Of a stretch of DNA of 36,670 nt, positions 1 to 9,200 are shown in pieces. A program made the translations under genes and the position numbers. The notes beneath the pieces are model-generated. The model was not told the origin of the DNA. It made no database searches and worked only from the letters and a program-made list of their open reading frames with translations. Origin of the DNA: Bodo saltans (taxonomy: Eukaryota > Euglenozoa > Kinetoplastea > Eubodonida > Bodonidae); contig CYKH01000162.1 of assembly GCA_001460835.1 (NCBI GenBank), forward strand, positions 5,384 to 42,053. The letters run 5' to 3'. Each line of letters starts with the position of its first letter. Within the stretch, counting starts at the first letter, position 1.

Positions 1-1666
1 ATTGTTGACGGAGTGGGCACCGCCGCATCGCTGGAGTATCCACTTGGGTTGGCGTACCACTCCGTCAGGCACATCCTCTACGTTGGCGGTCAGACGACAG
101 CAATTCGGAAAATTGATCTCACAACGCGGAATGTGACGACCCTTCGCCTCAGCATTGTCATTAACTGTCCTCTTTTCCTTCAATTGACGCCCAGCTATGA
201 TGCGCTGTTTGTTTCTAATTGCCAGACCCACACTGTCTTGGCAGTAGACACTACGACAGACACGTTGATTCGTGTCGTTGCCGGTTCCATGGGTGCAGCC
301 GGAACAGCCGATGGATTTGGGAGCAGCGCTCGGTTCACCCAGCCTGAGGGCATTGCGCTCATTGGTGCGGAGTACGGGTGGCCGTGCCTGTACGTGCACG
401 AGGAGTTTCCCGCATACATCCGAGAGGTGCGCCTCAGAGATCCGTACGTGCGCACGATCCCTCTTATTGGCCTTCCTGTTGGGTTTGACATTGAGGGCAT
501 CGTCTCCTACACGAATCGTACAAGTGGGGAGTTTGGACTGCTGTTGATGAACTACCATGTTAGTGGGAATAGAGCGCAGCGTGTCAAGTCACTGTCACGG
601 TCTTAAGCGTAGTGCTGGCCTTGTGCTTTTGCGTTGCCAGTGTTGCGGGGGTACTTGGTGTATCCTTTGCAACCGCATCGCACCTCGTTCTGCTTGAGGT
701 CCAAGACGACAAAGAGAGGTTTGGACTTTCACTGAAGGCGCTGTTCGTAACAAAGCAATACCAGTGGAAAGGGGTCGTTGAGGGTATCGTTGTGGAGGGA
801 CAAGGCGCGATGCAGTCTCACTTTGCGGTGCTGCTGAATGAGTTTCGGCTCCTCTGGTACTGCGTCGGTGACCTTGTGGCGCTTCTTGCCGTTGGTGTCC
901 TCGCTGGTGTCGCGCAGAGCTCGCAGGACTTGTCCGTGTGTGCGGGATGTGGTGTCGCCACCGCTTGTCTGTACCTCGTGCAGTTTGGGGTGTGCGTGCG
1001 GTCGCGGCCATTTATGTCGATGTTTGGGAACGTGTACGGGGCGCTGATGCTGTTGCTTAAGCACGCTGAGCGCTGGATTGCAGGCTGCGCAACTGGTGGT
1101 GCAAGCGAACTCGTCACTAGTCGACGTCGCATTGCTTGAGCGACTGATGCTGGGATCGGCTGTGTGCGACCTTTGCGTGATCGGTATCAGCAGCCTGCGA
1201 CTCCTTCTGGACCTGCGCGAGTTGATGAATGCACTTATAAAAAGGGTGAAGGGCAGACATTCCAGCGGAGTTGGGGACACTCAGCCAGTTCTTGCGTTGC
1301 GGAATCAAGGGAACGGATCTGCTTGTTCTGTTCCAGGGTCCCCAGCAATGCCACTGTGTGAAGTGAATGCTTGCAACGAAGAGGGGGGGCAATGATGGGC
1401 TCCTTGAAGAGCTATTAGGGGAGTTAGAAGAATTAGAAGTTGCTAAAGATGTTGTGCTAGTTCCTCCCAGTTCATCTTTGGGTCAACCAATTGATGTGGT
1501 GGTTGAGGCACCACAGGTTGCACAATGTGGCGACGACGATGCCCCTCAAGAAGAAGATACAACTACTATTGACCTTCTTGAGCTCTTCTGGGACGATGAG
1601 GGGAACGCGGTGCTTCAGGATGATGTTATGTTGGATGACATTGTTGATGATTTGAACTTGCACTGA
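1..1666 (+). pseudogene. NHL-repeat multi-pass membrane protein, 3' part, frame-broken
   Basis: The gene enters from beyond the left edge, so its start is not seen. Frame 1 (1-606) encodes at least two NHL-type beta-propeller repeats: a DGVGTAASLEYPLGLAY motif at the very start and GTADGFGSSARFTQPEGIA near 310-355. Frame 3 (from about 573 to 1060) then gives several hydrophobic helices, frame 1 resumes from about 1048 to 1390 with more helices and a basic segment (LIKRVKGRH), and frame 2 (to 1666) ends in a very acidic cytoplasmic tail (DDVMLDDIVDDLNLH). The pieces join smoothly into one extracellular propeller, a five-helix membrane region and an acidic tail, so I read them as one gene with three frame breaks. 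The third break sits in a run of seven G at 1383-1389; with six G the frame is restored. It may be a decayed pseudogene or an intact gene with base-calling errors. Ligand unknown. Confidence 0.7.
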
Positions 1667-1996
1667 TTCTCTCTGGTGTATTCGTATCTTCGTGGTGATT
1701 GACCAGGGTAGGGAGATAATTTGAGAATATTTGGTCTCCTGCGACAACCGAGTGAATGAAAAGTGCTGTCGTCCACTCTGTGTCGTGTTTCGATCTGTGT
1801 ATGACTGCACGGCTCCGAAAATCGACAGCAGGTACGTCTTGCAATCCCAATGGTATCAAATGTCATTGGAAACGGCAAAGCCTACTGCAAAGTGAACATT
1901 TTTTTTGTTCTGCGTATTTCTCGCTTTCTTTCTTTTGTTCGTGTCAAGTGCTATTTCTTTATTTTGTTCTTGTCTTTAGACATTGGACTGCGTGCA
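1667..1996. other. Intergenic spacer
   Basis: No convincing gene. The right half (about 1895-1979) is T/C-rich and serves as the trans-splice signal for the next gene. The rest is presumably the 3' UTR of the NHL gene. Confidence 0.6.
1951..1979 (+). promoter_or_regulatory. Putative spliced-leader acceptor
   Basis: T-rich tract ending in TTTAG at 1979, 17 bases before the ATG at 1997. An alternative AG lies at 1947-1948. Position is inferred from sequence only. Confidence 0.5.
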
Positions 1997-3181
1997 ATGC
2001 GACCAATAATGTTCGATCGTGCGTTGCCGCTCAAGCTAACTGCTCAAGAAAGTCTTGGGCCAGTTTTGTATGCGCTGGCATTATTATGCTACGCCAGCTG
2101 CTGTTGTTTTGTCGCCGCTGATATGTCCGTGTTGTCTACCAGTAGCTGCGTTGCGACAAGTTCCGTGAACATTACCAGCGGTGTTACTGCTGGTGTTCGG
2201 AAATTTATGGTGAGTGCAAGTGACTGTTGCAATTACTGTGCCACGCTGCCGGCGTGCACTGCTGCAGTATTTTCTTCATACTACTGTGCGCCATACGCAA
2301 CGGTCGAGAGCACTGGCCCGGCATCAACTTGCACTACATTGACCGTTGCTACAACGTCGACTACGACGACAACTACGCAGGCTCCTACCACAACGACAAC
2401 CATGGCGCCGCCCACCACTACCACAACAACAGCTGCGCCGATCACCCCGGTGCCTTTTACTCCCGTTCCTCAACGTGGCTCGGCTCCATTTGCATTTCTG
2501 GTGACGTGCCCCGGAGCCCTCACCTGTGGCGTGTCCATCTACTCCTGCATCTCCATTGTGCTGCCGTTGAACACTTGCGCCTTCGACGCATCTAACGGAC
2601 GATATCTCCTTGCGCAGAATTTCTCGAACGATATCACCGTAACTGAGTATTCAAGTGACGGCTGTGAGCACGGCACTGTGCTCAAGAGGGCAAATTTTCC
2701 TTCTGAGTGCACGTACAACAACGAGGGCAACTCAGTGCTCGGCTTTGTAGAAACAATCGACGAAGGCCAGCAGAATGATGCGTATGATGTCACGCAAGAG
2801 AACTTCTTTGAGTCTGTGTGTGCCTCAAATGGAGCACAAACGTTTAGCACCACCTCTGGCACTTGCATTGAGGCGACCCCACAAACACCGGCGCCTGGTT
2901 CGGGTGGATCCTCATCGTCGTCAGCTCAGTCGTCATCCTCATCCGCGACCGCCTCTTCCGGAGGGTTTGAGCCCCTTAACCCACTTGTGGGGGCCGCCCA
3001 AAAAGTATTTTGTGTGGGCGATACAAGTATCATGGGGATGGTGATCTTCGCATACCCTACCCTTAGTGCGTGCAATGCAAACATGCCTGTTGTGGGAGTG
3101 AGCATGTTAGCGAACACGTGCTTCACAACGATGCTGAATTCGGGGGAAATCTACACGTTTGACTCGTGTACTAAGAAGTAG
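1997..3181 (+). CDS. Secreted Cys-rich/Thr-rich (mucin-like) surface protein
   Basis: Function not recognised. The frame is open from 1850, but the ATG at 1997 follows the likely splice acceptor and begins a protein (394 aa) whose residues ~22-41 form a hydrophobic signal peptide (LYALALLCYASCCCFVAA). Next comes a short Cys-rich module with the spacing CC-x2-C-x5-C (near nt 2225-2260) that resembles a PAN/apple-type fold, then a Thr/Pro tract (TTTTTT, APTTTTT and similar, nt ~2355-2475) typical of O-glycosylated stalks. A second Cys-containing domain, a Ser/Gly-rich linker (nt ~2895-2960) and a further short Cys-containing segment follow. No C-terminal hydrophobic helix or GPI signal is visible, so it is probably secreted or held by a partner. 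N-glycosylation sequons are present. A role in adhesion or surface coat is only inference. Confidence 0.7.
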   Translation: MRPIMFDRALPLKLTAQESLGPVLYALALLCYASCCCFVAADMSVLSTSSCVATSSVNITSGVTAGVRKFMVSASDCCNYCATLPACTAAVFSSYYCAPYATVESTGPASTCTTLTVATTSTTTTTTQAPTTTTTMAPPTTTTTTAAPITPVPFTPVPQRGSAPFAFLVTCPGALTCGVSIYSCISIVLPLNTCAFDASNGRYLLAQNFSNDITVTEYSSDGCEHGTVLKRANFPSECTYNNEGNSVLGFVETIDEGQQNDAYDVTQENFFESVCASNGAQTFSTTSGTCIEATPQTPAPGSGGSSSSSAQSSSSSATASSGGFEPLNPLVGAAQKVFCVGDTSIMGMVIFAYPTLSACNANMPVVGVSMLANTCFTTMLNSGEIYTFDSCTKK

Positions 3182-3330
3182 GCGACGCTTGTTGGAGGCA
3201 GTAATGACACCACTTGCATTCGCGGAACTATCAGTCCTTGCATTTTTTTCTTCTTCTCTACCACCGTTGCATCAAAAACAAAACAGCACGACACACAGTT
3301 TGCTTTTCAACACCGGAGGACTTTTTGCGT

Positions 3331-3358
3331 GATTTATTGTTCTCTTCTTCCACAAAAG
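3331..3358 (+). promoter_or_regulatory. Putative spliced-leader acceptor
   Basis: Pyrimidine-rich tract (TTATTGTTCTCTTCTTCC) followed by AG at 3357-3358, about 50 bases upstream of the ATG at 3409. Confidence 0.4.
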
Positions 3359-3408
3359 AAGAAGAATTTCAATCAAGTGTTTTCAAAGAAAAAAAATCGT
3401 ATCAAACG

Positions 3409-4053
3409 ATGAGCGGCTCTGATCGACGCTACTACCACTACCGTGAGGCGGAGTTAGAGTGGAGTGCATTTTATCTTATCACCACCGTCTCCTCATGGAT
3501 TGGGATTCTCCTCATTGCGCTTAGTGTCGCCTCTGGGTTGTTTTACCTGACCGACCTTGCAGAGGACAATAGCAGCTTGGCGAAGAAGATTCTTCGCTAC
3601 ACGATTTACGCCATCACGCTGCTGCACGGCATGATCATGGTGGTCGATGGGATCTCCCTGTGGAGGAGTTTGCTAAGCATCACCACGCTTATGGTGGGGT
3701 ACTTGCCACTGCTTCGGAAATTCCCTTGGGTGTGCCTGAGCAGCCGACCTGCGTACGTGGCGTTGGTGTTGTTTGTGCTGGACAACATTGCCTGGTATTC
3801 GTTTTTCCTGAGTGGTGTAGGAGAGTACCCCTTCTGGGCCATTGTGTCGTTCTTCTTTATGATGGTGTGGATCGTGCCTGCAGAGTTCTTTGTGTCCTTG
3901 GCAGTAGAAGATGAACGGCTGCCTGCATCTGGAGCAGTCGGTGGTGGTAGCGGAAATGGGTTGGCGGATGATGGAAGGCGCAGCAGTGTTTGGCGTTCTC
4001 TCATAAATGGCGTCACTGGACTCGTTGGCGGCGAGAAAAGGCAACGGAACTGA
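3409..4053 (+). CDS. SVP26/TEX261-family ER-to-Golgi membrane cargo receptor
   Basis: A 214-aa protein with about five hydrophobic segments (residues ~22-47, 61-81, 87-104, 115-133, 140-166). The segment WIVPAEFFVSLAVEDERLP (154-172) matches the conserved C-terminal signature of the SVP26/TEX261 family, as does the early SVASGLFYLTDLAED stretch (39-53). Family members sit in COPII vesicles and help load certain Golgi membrane enzymes. The frame is open from 3214, but ATG 3409 lies after the predicted splice acceptor and puts the conserved part close to the N-terminus, as in homologues. Unlike them, this protein carries a hydrophilic extension of about 45 residues after the family core, Gly/Ser-rich and then basic (GGEKRQRN at the end). 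Family call by recognition, not by search. Confidence 0.82.
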   Translation: MSGSDRRYYHYREAELEWSAFYLITTVSSWIGILLIALSVASGLFYLTDLAEDNSSLAKKILRYTIYAITLLHGMIMVVDGISLWRSLLSITTLMVGYLPLLRKFPWVCLSSRPAYVALVLFVLDNIAWYSFFLSGVGEYPFWAIVSFFFMMVWIVPAEFFVSLAVEDERLPASGAVGGGSGNGLADDGRRSSVWRSLINGVTGLVGGEKRQRN

Positions 4054-4090
4054 TTGGAAGGGACGAGGAGAGATGTGAGAATGATTGTCG

Positions 4091-4129
4091 TTTTTGATTG
4101 CTTTTCTGACTTTTTTGCTGTTTGCTTAG
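4091..4129 (+). promoter_or_regulatory. Putative spliced-leader acceptor
   Basis: Long T-rich stretch ending TTTGCTTAG at 4129. It would leave a 5' UTR of about 180 bases before ATG 4311; a second AG at 4211-4212 would leave about 98. Confidence 0.45.
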
Positions 4130-4310
4130 AATTGGTTGTTTTAAAGAAGCCATTTTTAATTTGAGAAGCAGCATTTGCTCGGATGGTTTGTCTTTCGTTG
4201 TGAAAATGACAGAAAAGAATTCGATCCTTCCAAAATCAGAAACACTTCTCTTAAGAAAACAGAAAACAACAACAATCCATCAACCCCAAACCTAAGTACC
4301 AACGTAACTC

Positions 4311-5399
4311 ATGTCCGGAAAATTGTTCTTTGCCAAGGACATCGTCCGCAAACTTTCTCCCGTAGCAGTGCCCCCTGTCTGCACCAAAGGTCTCGGCTTT
4401 GGCGAAGCATTCGCGCCGCATATGTTCGAAGTCGACTCCATCAAGGAAGACTGGGGAACGCCGCAAATCAACCAATTCCACAACCTTTCACTCCCCCCGC
4501 AGTGCAGCGGCCTCCATTACGGCCTGCAGTGCTTCGAGGGGTTGAAGGCGTACCGAGACAAGAAGAACAACATCCGTTTGTTCCGCCCTGAGATGAACTT
4601 GCGCCGTCTGCAGAACTCCATGAACAGACTTGTCTTCCCTCGCTTCGATGAGAAGGAGATGCTGGACTGCCTTAAGGAGCTCGTCCGAATCGACGCGGAT
4701 CACGTGCCCGCTGAGCGTGGCTACAGCTTGTACCTCCGCCCCACCGCTATTGGCACCAACCACAACCTCCGTGTCGGCCCCGCTGACCGCTGCAAGCTGT
4801 TCATTATTACGTCGCCCGTCGGTCCGTACTACCCGACCGGCTTCAAGCCCGTCTCGCTCATGGTCGACGACGAGCACCGCCGCGCGTGGCCCGGAGGTAC
4901 GGGCTCTTCTAAGATCGGCGCTAACTACGCCGGCCCCATCTTCCATCAGGTGGAGTGCGCCAAGAAGGGGTACAGCCAGATCCTTTGGCTTGGCCCTGGC
5001 GACGTCGTAGATGAGGTCGGTGCCATGAACTTTATGTGCATCTGGAAGAATAAGAACGGTGAGCGTGAATTGATCACCGCCCCTCTCGATGGCACCATCT
5101 TGCCTGGTGTCACTCGTGATAGCATTCTCTCCCTTGTGAGGTCCTGGGGTGAGATTAAGGTCAACGAGCAACGCTTTACCATCCACGACCTCGTCGACGC
5201 ACTGAAGCGCGGCGATGTTGAGGAGATGTTTGGCTGTGGCACTGCTGCCATTGTCTCCCCTGTGAACGGTTTGAACTTCAAGGGCACCCACTACGATGTG
5301 CCGTGCCCTCTTGAGACATCTGTCACAATGCGCCTCTTCAACACGATTCAAGATATTCAGTACGGTGATGTGGAGCATGAATGGTCGACAGTGATCTAA
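4311..5399 (+). CDS. BCAT: Branched-chain amino acid aminotransferase (class IV PLP)
   Basis: A 362-aa protein of normal family length that catalyses reversible transamination of Leu, Ile and Val with 2-oxoglutarate, using pyridoxal phosphate. The catalytic lysine is K201 in GTGSSKIGANYA, the cofactor-binding Glu is E235 in DVVDEVGAMNF, and the phosphate-binding loop is GCGTAAIVSPV (308-318). The entry motif HYGLQCFEGLKAYR (69-82) is also typical. ATG 4311 is the first in-frame ATG and gives the expected N-terminus; the short basic start (MSGKLFFAKDIVRK) could be a weak mitochondrial presequence, but this is uncertain. The redox CxxC pair of mammalian BCATs is absent: the equivalent segment here is AIVS. 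Codon choice is strongly G/C-ending, as in well-expressed kinetoplastid genes. Confidence 0.95.
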   Translation: MSGKLFFAKDIVRKLSPVAVPPVCTKGLGFGEAFAPHMFEVDSIKEDWGTPQINQFHNLSLPPQCSGLHYGLQCFEGLKAYRDKKNNIRLFRPEMNLRRLQNSMNRLVFPRFDEKEMLDCLKELVRIDADHVPAERGYSLYLRPTAIGTNHNLRVGPADRCKLFIITSPVGPYYPTGFKPVSLMVDDEHRRAWPGGTGSSKIGANYAGPIFHQVECAKKGYSQILWLGPGDVVDEVGAMNFMCIWKNKNGERELITAPLDGTILPGVTRDSILSLVRSWGEIKVNEQRFTIHDLVDALKRGDVEEMFGCGTAAIVSPVNGLNFKGTHYDVPCPLETSVTMRLFNTIQDIQYGDVEHEWSTVI

Positions 5400-6108
5400 A
5401 AGAGGAGGATCATGAGAAAGAGAGAACAAAGAGTGAAAGTGGGCTAGAGAACTGAAGTTTTGCGCAAAGAAAGAAGAATGGGGTAACACAGACGAGAGAG
5501 GTACGTGATGTCGACACTTGTGACTTTCTTTGCAACACAGCTGCACTTTACGCGTAGTTGTGTTGTTTTCGGTGACGATGTGTTTGCTTTACTACGTTTC
5601 AAATTAATATTTTTGAAGAGCTTCATTTTTTCTGTTTGCTTGGAGGCCTTTGACCCAAAAGAAAATATGCGTGTGTGCGTGTATGTTGCCTCACTGATGT
5701 TTTTTTCACGAGAGTTCGCTTGCGTTGTTGTTCAACTGATTTTTTCGTGTTGTTCGTGTGAAAGACGCGTTAGTTAAGGGCATCGTTGCGATACTCTTTT
5801 CATGTATGAGTGTGTGCGTCTTACTCTTTTACAACTGTGAAATGATTGGTTGGTGTCACTTTGCACACCTTTGAGAACACGCAGAGAACAAATTCTGATG
5901 CACAGATCATTTGGCACTCTTGCTCTTAAGGGGTTCGTTTGACGTCTTTTTTTCGCAGTGATATCTCGTTTATTTTTGGCTGTTTCTTTTGCAACAATAC
6001 AGGATTATTGCAAAGAAAGTAAAAATCCATAGCACTCGTACGTTGCAGTCTCCCTTCGAAGCAAAACTTGTAGAACAAGAGTTATTGCTTTTCGAAAGAC
6101 ACATCAAA
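5400..6108. other. Intergenic spacer (3' UTR of BCAT and 5' flank of next gene)
   Basis: About 700 bases without a supportable gene. The longest forward frame (5505-5777, 90 codons) is rich in Cys/Phe/Val with no recognisable domain and looks like T-rich UTR read through by chance. T-rich tracts recur near 5590-5640, 5695-5760 and 5940-5990. Confidence 0.6.
5967..6002 (+). promoter_or_regulatory. Putative spliced-leader acceptor
   Basis: T-rich tract (TTTATTTTTGGCTGTTTC and on) ending in ACAG at 6002; an alternative AG is at 5957-5958. It lies about 110 bases upstream of the duplicated start region of the M64-tetraspanin gene. Confidence 0.5.
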
Positions 6109-6298
6109 ACGATGGGTGATGATCTCAGTCGACCTTGACGGAACTGCAGACGTCGTGGGCAGCCGCATCGTCGAGGGAGGTGCAGAGTCCCAATGCGCCA
6201 CCGACGATGGGTGATGATCTCAGTCGACCTTGACGGAACTGCAAACGTCGTGGGCAGCCGCATCGTCGAGGGAGGTGCAGAGTCCCAATGCGCCACCG
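6109..6298 (+). repeat. 95-bp direct tandem duplication at gene start
   Basis: Bases 6109-6203 and 6204-6298 are head-to-tail copies beginning ACGATGGGTGATGATCTCAG. The only difference I see is G at 6148 versus A at 6243. The unit spans the presumed start codon (ATG 6119, repeated at 6214). Since 95 is not a multiple of three, the first copy reads into a stop after 31 codons and only the second copy opens into the main frame. Confidence 0.95.
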
Positions 6299-9200
6299 CA
6301 CAAGAGCTGGAGGCGATGAACACCATGTCCCACCCGGACCATTACGTAGAGGTGTCCTTCACACCCCCAACATCCTCCTCTTCAGGCGTGGCAAATACCG
6401 GGATTGTGTTCCCAACATGCACGATTGTAACGCGTGACCCTCGACTCACTCACTATCAGCAACATCGTCACCGAGGCAGCGATCATCATGAGCACCACCA
6501 CGACGACCATGATCACGACGATCAGGAAAAAAATAATCAGCCCGCTTCGTCTCTACAGAAGAACTCCTTAGCACTCCGTCTTCCTGAAGGTGTTCTTGAG
6601 TTGTCAGTCTCTGCGGTGGATCACCTCGTGAAACAACATCAGACTCCTGCAGGGGCTGCGAAGGCGACGACACGCACGTCGTTTACGTTCAAAACGACGG
6701 CCTTGCAACTTGGCGAGCCTCATCACGAGCTTCGCCGCACCGCAACGGAACTTGGTAACACTGTGGTGACGATCCCAACCTCGCAGTTGGCTGCCACTGC
6801 TCTGCAAGAAGTCGGCAATCCATCTGAGACATTCAACATCGTTCTTGTCAGCTCTGGCTACCAAGGAAACGAAGACAAAGGTTACTTTGACAACTACGAC
6901 ACGGTGGAATTCCTGAACTTTCTTCGCAATGCCACTACCACTGTCGCCACCCAGCCATCTCCCTTCGATGTGTACTACTCCACGTTCAACATTTACTCCG
7001 TTTGGTTTTCTTCGGACGAGCGTGGCGCGTCGAAACCGTCGCAGGGGATTAGTGTTCAGAACAACCTGGAGTGCTCGTTTGGCCCCACGGTCACGAGCAA
7101 CTTGGCCTGCAACAACAACAAAGTCCTGTTGGCCGCCTCGTACGCGCCCACGGATCCCCAGCGTACTCTGATCGTCGTGCTTGTGCGTGATACGTGGTCA
7201 GGTGGCTCTGGTGGTGGCGGCATTGCTGTCTACTCCACGGAGTCCGATACACTGCTGTCCGCCAGCAACCGTCTCGGGATTGCCCTTCACCAAATCGGTC
7301 ACGCGTGGGCCGGCGTTTCCGATGAATTTTCCTACGGCTACGATGAGACGATGCACGTTACCATGAAGAATTGTTACTGGCAAAGCTACAACACGCCGTG
7401 GCAAGCGTACACCGACAACCGCGTCGTACGTGAGAGCCAGTTGGGCTGCTCGTTTAATAACTATTACGGCCCCACGGGTGGAAACTGCGTGATGGCTCGA
7501 ACGACGTACCCCAGTTTCTGTCCAGTGTGCAAGTTCTTCACTCTGGACGCTCTCTACAGTAAGGGAATGAAGCTCGTGACCCCCACCTACCCCCACCTCG
7601 ATGAGACGATGTACGTGACCGTCAACACCGCAGCAAACCTCTACGTCAACCAGTATCTCCCCGTGATGATCAACGGCGTGGACGGAACGAACCGATTCCG
7701 AACCACCTGGACTGTTATTTTTGCAGGGAATACCTTTCAGGTCGCATTTAACACCTACACGTATCAATTCAACTTCTCCGCTCCCGGCACGTACGTGGTG
7801 AATGTCACGATTGAAGACAGAACAACGATTATCCTCGACCAGAACCGACAAGCGTATGAAACACGCGGAGGCAACGGCCCCACGGCCACCCTTCAGCAGT
7901 ATTCGTTCCGCGTGGTCAACGTGGCCAACGCTGCGTCGACTGGTTGCAGCTCCAAAGTTGCCACTGGATTCGGAACGTCGTACTGCGCGATTTGCGATGC
8001 TGGTAAGACGTGCACGTACTCCTACCTGAATACCGCGACCCCTCGACTCTCCGCCACGGTGTACCACGCAGACCTGGAAGGGCTTGAAGTGTGGATGGTG
8101 GCGGTTGGTATTGTGTTCGTTGTGGTGGGCATTATTATCTTCGTCGTCGCATGGCGCGTCATGAATGCTCACCAAGAAAGCAATCCTGTTGAGATCTTGC
8201 CCCTTACAGACAATATTATGATCGTTCGTGGCGTGCTGATTGCTGTGCAGATTCTTGTGCTCCTTATCGCCACCTTCACGATCATCTACTGCGTGTACCA
8301 GTACGGCCAGTTGACTGTGTTCGGGCAGTCTATCTTGCTCGGTGTCATCGCGTGCGCTGTGGTGGTGTGGCTCGGTTCCTACCTTGGCGTCGTTGCGGCG
8401 TACTACAAGTCGCGTAGCCTGCTCTTTGTGAACTTTATCCTGCTGCTGCTCCTCTTCGGCTGCGTGCTCTTGTTCTCCATTTTGCTGGTGTACACCCTGA
8501 CGAACGTGAACAACTCCGGAGTGATCGACCAACTGAGCTCTGAGTGGCAGTCCGCCGTGGAGAGCCGCCCGTACGACGTGTGCCAGCTGGAGAACTACAT
8601 GCAATGCTCCGGCTTTAACAGCAGCTGCGCTGCGTTTGCGCTCACTTCCCCACAAGGCTCGACGTTCTGCCCAAGTAACTGCGCGTCAAACACCAACACC
8701 AACCCGTGCCTTTCCTACATTCAGGACTTCGTGAAGAGTCACTTCGGGTCAGCGTCCGCTGGTGGCTGGGTGCTCACTGCTCTCCTCCTCGCTGCACTGA
8801 TTTTGTCCGTGCTGTTGGGATGCGCGATCAAGAACCGCCGCAACAATGTTCACAGGGAACGACGCGTGCGCCATGCGACAGGGCAGAATATTCTTCTTCC
8901 AGAAGAAATTGCAATGCTGCGGAAGGAGTTCAACAAAATTGACAAGGATGGATCTGGTGATATTTCTCGTGAGGAGTTCAGTTTATTCTACAATGCTGTG
9001 ATGGGGACTGACTTGTCCCCTCGAGAGTTGGAGGAGTACTTTGATAAACTTGACGCGGATGGCAATGGCAATTTATCATTCGAAGAATTTTTGAAGGTGT
9101 ACGTGCCGCATCGCGAGCCTCGCCGAAAGTCCATGGTGAAACCAAAGAATGTGGTTGAGATCAGCAGCAGCAGCTCCAGCAGCGACGAAGACGAGAAGAA

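Noticed and set aside
1375-1400. Programmed ribosomal frameshift at the G7 run
   Set aside because: No heptameric slippery pattern with a downstream structure is evident, and the same gene has two further breaks, so an indel is simpler.
4488-5546. 352-codon open frame on the minus strand opposite the aminotransferase
   Set aside because: It mirrors a G/C-ending coding strand and has no recognisable domain; the + strand frame carries all BCAT motifs.
5505-5777. 90-codon forward frame after the aminotransferase
   Set aside because: T-rich UTR composition, Cys/Phe/Val-biased with no domain, and no clear splice signal of its own.
5930-5960. Possible tRNA B-box (GGTTCGTTTGAC)
   Set aside because: It departs from the B-box consensus and has no A-box or cloverleaf partner nearby.
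7288-7302. Reading the HQxxH motif as an altered genetic code
   Set aside because: CAA is Gln in known kinetoplastid nuclear codes (only stop codons are reassigned in some relatives), and stops here behave normally in intact genes.
7198-8655. 485-codon minus-strand frame opposite the M64-tetraspanin gene
   Set aside because: Composition (His/Val/Arg-rich) is that of an antisense shadow of G/C-ending codons, with no domain.
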